From NCBI GenBank assembly GCA_002338145.1, contig DDHP01000039.1, positions 43,515 to 51,902 on the forward strand: DNA of 8,388 nucleotides. The letters run 5' to 3'. The notes beneath the pieces are model-generated. The model searched no databases. It was not told the DNA's origin and saw nothing but the letters and a program-made list of their open reading frames with translations. Source of the stretch: Deferribacteraceae bacterium UBA1873. GTDB taxonomy: Bacteria > Chrysiogenota > Deferribacteres > Deferribacterales > Flexistipitaceae. A program made the translations under genes and the position numbers. This document shows positions 1 to 5,367 of the stretch, piece by piece (position 1 is the stretch's first letter; each line of letters starts with the position of its first letter).

Positions 1-81
1 TTAGCCGGTTACATGAGTGATAAAGCTTCTTTTGCAGTGATTGACACTGATAAAAACAGTGCAGATATTATTGAAATATAA
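1..81 (+). CDS. 3' end of an unrecognised upstream gene (partial)
   Basis: An open frame enters from the left edge and ends at a TAA at 79-81, leaving 26 C-terminal residues ending in ...SADIIEI. The phrase SFAVIDTDK looks like a beta-strand at the end of a globular domain. The piece is too short to assign to a family and I do not recognise it. It is on the same strand as mreB but separated from it by 98 bp that hold a candidate promoter, so it may belong to a different transcription unit. The reading as coding rests only on the uninterrupted frame at the window edge and its plausible amino-acid make-up. Confidence 0.55.
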   Translation, partial: LAGYMSDKASFAVIDTDKNSADIIEI

Positions 82-87
82 ATTTGT

Positions 88-120
88 ATAAAAAACATTG
101 TTTCTGCTGTTGTTTTGTAT
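88..120. repeat. Imperfect AT-rich inverted repeat between the upstream gene and mreB
   Basis: The left arm ATAAAAAACA (88-97) and right arm TGTTTTGTAT (111-120) are complementary at 9 of 10 positions, around a 13-nt loop. It begins 6 nt after the upstream stop codon. It could be a weak terminator of the upstream gene or an operator next to the mreB promoter, since its right arm touches the candidate -35 box. The stem is almost all A-T and no T-run follows it, so it is a poor intrinsic terminator and could be chance in AT-rich DNA. Confidence 0.25.
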
Positions 121-148
121 TGAATAGCTTCTTAAGTTTTGCTATACC
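120..148 (+). promoter_or_regulatory. Candidate sigma-70 promoter for the mreB operon
   Basis: TTGAAT (120-125) matches 4 of 6 of the -35 consensus, and TATACC (143-148) matches 4 of 6 of the -10 consensus, with an optimal 17-nt spacer. Transcription would start near 155, giving a leader of about 25 nt before the mreB start codon, with the ribosome binding site inside it. It sits in the only real intergenic gap of the window, where an operon promoter would be expected. Matches of this quality arise often in AT-rich DNA. Confidence 0.35.
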
Positions 149-167
149 TTGTCTTATTTAAAATATT

Positions 168-172
168 GGAGG
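168..172 (+). promoter_or_regulatory. Ribosome binding site of mreB (GGAGG)
   Basis: A full GGAGG core lies 7 nt before the ATG at 180. It decides the start in favour of ATG 180 over the in-frame Met codon eight residues later, which lacks such a site. Confidence 0.8.
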
Positions 173-179
173 AATCCCA

Positions 180-1205
180 ATGGTTTTCGGTAAAGTTTTC
201 AGTATGTTTTCAAATGATCTTGCTATAGATTTAGGTACGGCTAATACACTGATTTATGTAAAAGGGAAGGGTATTATATGTAGTGAGCCTTCCGTTGTTG
301 CCATTAATAATGATACCAAGGAAATTTTGGCTGTGGGCAGTGAAGCCAAAAATATGCTTGGCCGTACTCCGGCAAATATTGTGGCGATTAGGCCTATGAA
401 AGATGGTGTTATAGCCAACTTTGAAGTTACCGAGAAAATGCTGAGGTATTTCATAACCAAGGTTCACAACAGAAAATCTCTGGTAAGACCGAGGATTGTT
501 ATTTGTGTTCCTTCCGGAGTTACCCAGGTGGAAAAACGCGCTGTCAAAGATTCCGCTATACAGGCCGGAGCACGGGAAGTGTATCTTATAGAGGAGCCTA
601 TGGCTGCAGCTATTGGGGCTGGACTTCCCATACAGGAGCCTTCCGGTAATATGGTAGTGGATATCGGCGGGGGAACAACAGAGGTTGCTGTAATCTCGTT
701 ATCCGGAATTGTTTATACCAATTCTGTCAGGGTTGGCGGTGATGAAATGGATGAGGCAATTGTAAACTATATCAAGAGACGTTACAACCTGCTGATAGGA
801 ACATGGACGGCTGAGAAAATAAAAATGGAGATAGGCTCGGCATTTGCTGCCGAGGAAGAGATGAGTATTGAAATTAAAGGTAGGGATCTTGTTAACGGTA
901 TTCCCAAAACAATAGAGATTAGTGAGGGTGAAATAAGAGAAGCTCTTGATGATGCAGTGGTGAAGATTGTGGAGGCTGTAAAAGTTGCTTTGGAAAAAAC
1001 ACCGCCTGAGTTGGCTGCTGATATTGTTGACAGGGGGATAGTAAGTACAGGCGGCGGCGCTCTGTTGAAAGGTCTTGACAAAAGATTATCCCATGAAACA
1101 GGCCTTCCGATAATAGTTTCTGACGACCCTTTAACGGCAGTTGCCATAGGTGCCGGAAAAGCTCTTGATGAGCTGGAATTGCTTAAGAAAGTATCAGTGG
1201 TTTGA
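180..1205 (+). CDS. mreB: Rod shape-determining protein MreB, bacterial actin homologue
   Basis: MreB is an actin-fold ATPase. It forms short filaments on the inner face of the membrane and positions the lateral-wall synthesis complex. The 341-residue product has the usual family length. Visible motifs are phosphate loop 1 (IDLGTANT, residues 16-23), the IEEPMAAAIGAG segment with Glu138-Glu139, phosphate loop 2 (DIGGGTTE, 161-168) and the adenosine-binding STGGG (289-293). The first 12 residues (MVFGKVFSMFSN) are hydrophobic with a Lys, consistent with the amphipathic membrane-binding N-terminus of Gram-negative MreB. It is the first gene of the operon, preceded by a strong GGAGG and a candidate promoter. 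Its TGA overlaps the mreC ATG by one base (TGATG). No key residue looks missing. The Mbl/MreBH paralogues of Bacillus are less likely, because the neighbours are mreC and mreD. Confidence 0.98.
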   Translation: MVFGKVFSMFSNDLAIDLGTANTLIYVKGKGIICSEPSVVAINNDTKEILAVGSEAKNMLGRTPANIVAIRPMKDGVIANFEVTEKMLRYFITKVHNRKSLVRPRIVICVPSGVTQVEKRAVKDSAIQAGAREVYLIEEPMAAAIGAGLPIQEPSGNMVVDIGGGTTEVAVISLSGIVYTNSVRVGGDEMDEAIVNYIKRRYNLLIGTWTAEKIKMEIGSAFAAEEEMSIEIKGRDLVNGIPKTIEISEGEIREALDDAVVKIVEAVKVALEKTPPELAADIVDRGIVSTGGGALLKGLDKRLSHETGLPIIVSDDPLTAVAIGAGKALDELELLKKVSVV

Positions 1206-1999
1206 TGTTTTCCAGAAAGAAATATATAATTTTTATATTACTTTTATTTCTTCTGATACTTCTGCAGGTGAAAGTACCCGAATCCAACAGGGTATTTAAA
1301 GGCATTGTGGGAAATATTTTAAATCCTGTATTATATTACAGTAATAAAACAGTGACGTTTTTCAGTGACTTATATAGTGATTACATTTATCTTGTCGGTG
1401 TTAAAGATGCCAATAAAGATCTCAGAAAAAAAGTCAGAAATTTACAGTTTGAAAACAGTATCCTTAAGGAGAAGCTTAATGAATATGAGCGTCTTAAAGA
1501 ACTACTGAACTTTAAAAAAGCATATGATTTTAAAACTGTTGCAAGTAATGTTATAGGCAGAAATATTGACGGTTATTTGAAATACATTATTATTGATTCC
1601 GGAAAATCAGAGGGCATAAAGGTCAATGATGCCGTTATAAGCTCTGAAGGTCTGGTGGGAAAAGTTGTGGAAACTTACTATAACTCATCCAGGGTAAGTG
1701 TTATTTTAAACGTAAATAACTATGTGAGTGTGATGAATTTTAATACCCGGACTGTAGGTGTTTTAAGCGGCGATGGAGAAGGTGGTCTTGTTGTGGATTT
1801 TTATGACAAGCTTGACGATGTCAAAGAAAATGATTTGTTTATTACTTCAGGGCTTGGGGGGTTGTATCCAAAAGGTATCCCCATAGGGAAAGCTAAAAAA
1901 ACTGTTGAATCCGTTAACGGGATTTTTCAAAAGGTTTTTGTTAAGCAGAATGTTGATTTTTACAAACTTGAAAATGTTTTAGTTGTTAGAAATGATTAA
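1205..1999 (+). CDS. mreC: Rod shape-determining protein MreC
   Basis: MreC is a membrane-anchored periplasmic scaffold that binds and activates PBP2 within the elongasome. The 264-residue product has a short basic N-terminus (MFSRKK), one membrane segment (about residues 7-23), a charged heptad-like coiled coil (about 58-98) and a beta-rich C-terminal domain. That domain includes IDSGKSEGIKVNDAVIS, GLVGKV and the ITSGLGGLYPKGIPIGK stretch typical of the family. I chose ATG 1205, which overlaps the mreB stop as TGATG. A TTG one codon earlier (1202) would add only one residue. No clear Shine-Dalgarno site precedes either codon, so translation is probably coupled to mreB. Its 3' end overlaps mreD by 8 nt. 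Confidence 0.96.
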   Translation: MFSRKKYIIFILLLFLLILLQVKVPESNRVFKGIVGNILNPVLYYSNKTVTFFSDLYSDYIYLVGVKDANKDLRKKVRNLQFENSILKEKLNEYERLKELLNFKKAYDFKTVASNVIGRNIDGYLKYIIIDSGKSEGIKVNDAVISSEGLVGKVVETYYNSSRVSVILNVNNYVSVMNFNTRTVGVLSGDGEGGLVVDFYDKLDDVKENDLFITSGLGGLYPKGIPIGKAKKTVESVNGIFQKVFVKQNVDFYKLENVLVVRND

Positions 2000-2456
2000 A
2001 AACAGATATGTTAAACTGTTGGGAATTTTAATTATATGTTATGTTTTTGTTTTAACGGTAGATGGAATCCTGACTTCTATCAGCTATCCTTTGCTGATTT
2101 ATTTTATGATTGAGCATGAAATAAATCACAGCAATTTGATTCCGCATGCTCTTTTAATAGGTTTTTTTAATGATTTTGTTGTTATGGGTGTTTTCGGTAT
2201 TTCAGTATTTAGCCTTATCCTGTTCTTTTTCCTAAAAGAGTTGTTTATCAGAATGTTGCACTATGAAAATATTTTTGTAAAATTTTTATATTCCCTGCTT
2301 TCATATTCCCTGTATGTAGTTTTGTTTGTGATTTTTAGCGGCCTGACTTCGGAAAGTGAGTTGAGCCTTTTTATCTTTCCTGTGATGATTAATTCTATAC
2401 TATTTTTTCTTGTACTGTTTTTAAAGGATTTTAACTATGCTGTTTCGCTTTCTTGA
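1992..2456 (+). CDS. mreD: Rod shape-determining protein MreD
   Basis: MreD is a small integral membrane protein of the elongasome that works with MreC; its exact biochemical role is unsettled. The 154-residue product is almost wholly hydrophobic, with about five membrane segments: a first at residues 7-24, a short one near ISYPLLIYFMI, the GFFNDFVVMGVFGISVFSL region, LYSLLSYSLYVVLFVIF and MINSILFFLVLFL. The GFFNDF...GVFG stretch is the family-like part. Sequence conservation in MreD is low, so the call leans on topology, size and position between mreC and mrdA. I chose ATG 1992 (8-nt overlap with mreC) over TTG 1983. Neither has a strong ribosome binding site, which suggests coupling to mreC. 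The gene ends 20 nt inside mrdA. Confidence 0.93.
   Translation: MIKNRYVKLLGILIICYVFVLTVDGILTSISYPLLIYFMIEHEINHSNLIPHALLIGFFNDFVVMGVFGISVFSLILFFFLKELFIRMLHYENIFVKFLYSLLSYSLYVVLFVIFSGLTSESELSLFIFPVMINSILFFLVLFLKDFNYAVSLS
2424..2428 (+). promoter_or_regulatory. Ribosome binding site of mrdA (AAGGA) inside the mreD 3' end
   Basis: AAGGA lies 8 nt before the ATG at 2437 and falls within the coding sequence of mreD. It supports the start of mrdA, and therefore the 20-nt overlap, as genuine. PBP2 translation need not depend only on ribosomes finishing mreD. Confidence 0.65.
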
Positions 2457-4251
2457 CGATAATATCCTCTTAAAGTACAAAAGACGCTCATTGCTTCTCA
2501 TAATTATTACAGTACTCTTTTTCTCTGTGCTTGTTTTTCGGTTGTATTTTCTTCAGGTACTTTCATACGAGAAATACAAAAAATTATCGGAAGATAACAG
2601 AATACGAATTCTTCGGGTCAAAGCCCAACGGGGTTTTATAAAAGATAGAGAAGGCCGCATTTTGGTGAGAAATGCCCCCAGTTATAATTTGAGTATAATC
2701 AGGGAAGACACAAAAAATCTGGATAATTTACTGGAAAAAATAAAGAAAATTATTGATATTGATGTTGAAGCTGTTAAGGAAAAAGTTACAAAAAGCTATT
2801 ACTATAATCCTGTCATTGTATACCGCGGGCTTGATTTTTCAGAAGTTTCCTACCTGTATGAACATTTACAGGATTATCCTGGTATACGCATAGATATGGA
2901 CACAGTAAGAAACTATACAGATGGTTTTGCTTATAGTCATATAGTGGGTTATATGGGTGAAATAAATGACAGAGAGCTTAATCGTTATGAAAACTATATG
3001 GCAGGTGATTTGATTGGTAAAACAGGCATTGAGAGGGAGTATGAAAGCCAACTGAAAGGGAAAAATGGTGCAAAACAGGTAGAAGTAAACAGTCTTGGTC
3101 AGGTTGTTAAAACTATTAAGACCAAACCTCCCACACCCGGTAAAAATGTTGTTTTATCCATAGATCTTAAGCTGCAGAAATTTGTTATGGATCTATTGGA
3201 AAACAAAAAGGGTACCATGGTAGTTTTGGATATCATGAATAATAATGTAATAACAATGTTTTCATCCCCGAGTTATGATCTTAACAGGTTTGTACCTTAT
3301 ATAGGAAATGATTATTGGGAATTTCTCAATAAAAGTTTATCAAAGCCTATGATGAACAGGGCAATAGAAGGTCTGTACCCCCCCGGTTCCGTTTTTAAAC
3401 TGTTGATGGCAACAGCTGCTCTTGAAGAAGATAAAGTGGAAGTGGACGATACCTTTAGATGTGACGGTGTTTTCAGATATGGAGCGTATAAGTACAGGTG
3501 CTGGAAACAATATGGTCATGGAGACGTGGATTTAAAACGGTCTATTGTGGAATCGTGCGATATATATTATTATAATGTGGGGCTGAAACTTGGTATTGAT
3601 GTTATCAGTGACTACGCCAAAAATTTTTATCTGGGGAGAAAAACAGGTATAGACCTGCCAAATGAAAAGAGCGGATTATTTCCTGACAGAAGCTGGAAAA
3701 AACGAGCATATTCCCAGCCATGGTATCCTGGAGAAACAGTTATTACTTCGATAGGACAGGGGTATACCAACGTAACACCTTTGCAGGTGGCTGTTATGTT
3801 AAGCGGTATTTTTAACGGTGGAAACATTTATAAGCCCAGTGTTGTCAAAGGTATTGGCTCCTGGGATGATTTTGAACCTAAGCCGGTGGAGCTTATTAAC
3901 AGGGTGCCTATTAAAGATTCCACAAAGAAAATTTTACTGGAAGCTGTTTTTGGAGCAGTCTACGGTGATAGGGGGACAGCTTACAGAGCAAGGGTAAACG
4001 ATATAAACATAGGAGGAAAGACCGGAACGGCGCAGGTTGTGAGTTTGAAAAAATATGAAAAATACGAAGATGAAGATTTGCCGGAGCGTTTTCAGGACCA
4101 TGCATGGTTTGGTGGAGTTTTTCCGGTGGAAAATCCCAGATATGTTGTTGTTTCCATGATAGAGCACGGAGGTTCCGGAAGCCAAAGTGCAGCTTCATCT
4201 GCCGGGGCACTTATTAATAAAATGGTGAAAATGGGTTATGTTTCAGATTGA
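2437..4251 (+). CDS. mrdA: Penicillin-binding protein 2 (peptidoglycan D,D-transpeptidase of the elongasome)
   Basis: PBP2 cross-links the peptides of new lateral-wall peptidoglycan in the periplasm, acting with RodA and MreC. The 604-residue product has a basic cytoplasmic start, one membrane anchor (about residues 18-38), a non-catalytic pedestal domain (about 50-230, with RGFIKDREGRILVRN) and a C-terminal transpeptidase domain. The serine-enzyme motifs are all present: SVFK with nucleophile Ser318 and Lys321, Ser373-Cys374-Asp375 (the SxD form seen in PBP2 proteins), and Lys528-Thr529-Gly530. Cys342, Cys355, His361 and Cys374 lie where PBP2 proteins can carry a zinc site (see findings). 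It has its own AAGGA site and overlaps both mreD (20 nt) and rodA (14 nt). PBP3/FtsI is unlikely given the mreD and rodA neighbours. Confidence 0.97.
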   Translation: MLFRFLDDNILLKYKRRSLLLIIITVLFFSVLVFRLYFLQVLSYEKYKKLSEDNRIRILRVKAQRGFIKDREGRILVRNAPSYNLSIIREDTKNLDNLLEKIKKIIDIDVEAVKEKVTKSYYYNPVIVYRGLDFSEVSYLYEHLQDYPGIRIDMDTVRNYTDGFAYSHIVGYMGEINDRELNRYENYMAGDLIGKTGIEREYESQLKGKNGAKQVEVNSLGQVVKTIKTKPPTPGKNVVLSIDLKLQKFVMDLLENKKGTMVVLDIMNNNVITMFSSPSYDLNRFVPYIGNDYWEFLNKSLSKPMMNRAIEGLYPPGSVFKLLMATAALEEDKVEVDDTFRCDGVFRYGAYKYRCWKQYGHGDVDLKRSIVESCDIYYYNVGLKLGIDVISDYAKNFYLGRKTGIDLPNEKSGLFPDRSWKKRAYSQPWYPGETVITSIGQGYTNVTPLQVAVMLSGIFNGGNIYKPSVVKGIGSWDDFEPKPVELINRVPIKDSTKKILLEAVFGAVYGDRGTAYRARVNDINIGGKTGTAQVVSLKKYEKYEDEDLPERFQDHAWFGGVFPVENPRYVVVSMIEHGGSGSQSAASSAGALINKMVKMGYVSD

Positions 4252-5353
4252 TAAAAGACATATTAAAAATTTCGATTATGTTCTGTTTGTTTTGGTTGTT
4301 GTCATTCTTCTTTCAGGAATAATGGCTATTTACAGTGCATCCTATAATGTGGAAATGCAGACCTATAGCTCTTACTACATTAAACAGATTATATGGTGTA
4401 TTCTTGGTGTTGCAGTTTTTTTGATTTTTTCTGCAATCAGCTATAAAAGACTTATTTCCGCTTCTTTATTTTTATATATCATTGGCGTGATATCATTGGT
4501 TTATGTTTTGATGTTTGGCGATGTGAATATGGGGGCAAGGAGATGGATTGATATTGGAAATACCAGTATCCAGCCGTCAGAGTTTTTCAAGGTTATATGG
4601 GTGATTGTTCTTGGGCGTATCTTCAAAGATATAAACATGGATAATTTATCTTTTTACGAAATTATAAAAAAATTTTTACCCGTTTTAATACCTGTAATTT
4701 TGATATTTTTGGAGCCGGATTTGGGAACTGCTTTAATATTTCTTGTGGTTTGGGGGATAGTACTGCTTTACAGAGGAATCAATAAGTATACGTTTACGAT
4801 AATATTAACGGTTGTTCTTCTTAGTATCCCGGTGATTTGGGCAAATATGCATGATTACCAAAGATCCAGAGTAATTTCTTTTTTGAATCCTGAATCTGAT
4901 CCTTTTGGTTCCGGCTATCATGTAATTCAATCCAAAATTGCTGTGGGCTCCGGCGGTTTTGCCGGAAAAGGATTTCTGAAAGGTACTCAGTCTCATCTGA
5001 AATTTTTACCGGAAAAACATACTGATTTTATTTTTTCTGTAATAGGTGAAGAGTTTGGTTTTTTGGGTGCTGCTTTTATTCTCATCATGTTTTTTGGTCT
5101 TTTGCTACGGATAATTTATATTTCAACATATTCTAAGGAGCCAACAGCTAAAATTATCTGCGTTGCTGTTTTCGGCTTTCTTTTTTTTCAGTTTTTTGTT
5201 AATGCTTCCATGGTTATAGGGCTGATGCCAGTGGTGGGGTTGCCTATGCCTCTTATAAGTTACGGTGGCTCATCTCTGATAACTTTTATGGCTATGCTTG
5301 GTATTGTAAATTCTGTTTCCATGAGAAGATACGACAGACCGGCGGAATTTTAA
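4238..5353 (+). CDS. rodA: Peptidoglycan glycosyltransferase RodA (SEDS family)
   Basis: RodA polymerises lipid II into glycan strands in the membrane and is the polymerase partner of PBP2. The 371-residue, strongly hydrophobic protein has the roughly ten membrane segments expected of SEDS proteins. Family motifs are GARRW (99-103) with QPSEF (112-116), EPDLGTA (from 159), the EKHTDFIFS loop with Asp263 at the place of the essential catalytic Asp of RodA, and ISYGGSS near the C-terminus (Ser341-Ser346). The ATG at 4238 lies 14 nt inside mrdA and has no strong Shine-Dalgarno site, so coupling to PBP2 is likely and fits their action as a pair. FtsW is the main alternative; the position next to mrdA in an mre operon favours RodA. 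Confidence 0.96.
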   Translation: MFQIDKRHIKNFDYVLFVLVVVILLSGIMAIYSASYNVEMQTYSSYYIKQIIWCILGVAVFLIFSAISYKRLISASLFLYIIGVISLVYVLMFGDVNMGARRWIDIGNTSIQPSEFFKVIWVIVLGRIFKDINMDNLSFYEIIKKFLPVLIPVILIFLEPDLGTALIFLVVWGIVLLYRGINKYTFTIILTVVLLSIPVIWANMHDYQRSRVISFLNPESDPFGSGYHVIQSKIAVGSGGFAGKGFLKGTQSHLKFLPEKHTDFIFSVIGEEFGFLGAAFILIMFFGLLLRIIYISTYSKEPTAKIICVAVFGFLFFQFFVNASMVIGLMPVVGLPMPLISYGGSSLITFMAMLGIVNSVSMRRYDRPAEF

Positions 5354-5356
5354 ATA

Positions 5357-5361
5357 AAGGA
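5357..5361 (+). promoter_or_regulatory. Ribosome binding site of the radical SAM gene (AAGGA)
   Basis: AAGGA lies 6 nt before the ATG at 5368, in the 14-nt gap after the rodA stop. The gap is too short for a separate promoter, which places the radical SAM gene in the rodA transcript. Confidence 0.65.
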
Positions 5362-5367
5362 AACTAT

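Noticed and set aside
82..179. PerR box or riboswitch in the mreB leader
   Set aside because: No match to the 15-bp PerR operator pattern was found, and the predicted leader of about 25 nt is too short for a riboswitch.
782..1147. Antisense open frame of 121 codons opposite mreB
   Set aside because: It lies wholly inside mreB, whose frame carries the intact actin motifs. The antisense product is low-complexity Ser/Ala/Ile with no recognisable domain and no ribosome binding site context.
1202..1204. TTG start for mreC one codon before the ATG
   Set aside because: The ATG at 1205 in the TGATG junction is a standard coupled start, and the TTG adds a single residue with no better ribosome binding site.
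3911..4210. Antisense open frames of 99 and 83 codons opposite the PBP2 transpeptidase domain
   Set aside because: They are two overlapping antisense frames across the conserved KTG region of mrdA, so they are shadows of a constrained coding sequence.
4949..4966. Perfect 6-bp hairpin TCCGGC-GGTTTT-GCCGGA in rodA
   Set aside because: No T-run follows on the + strand. The bases encode a Gly-rich SEDS segment (GSGGFAGKG), which explains the symmetry.
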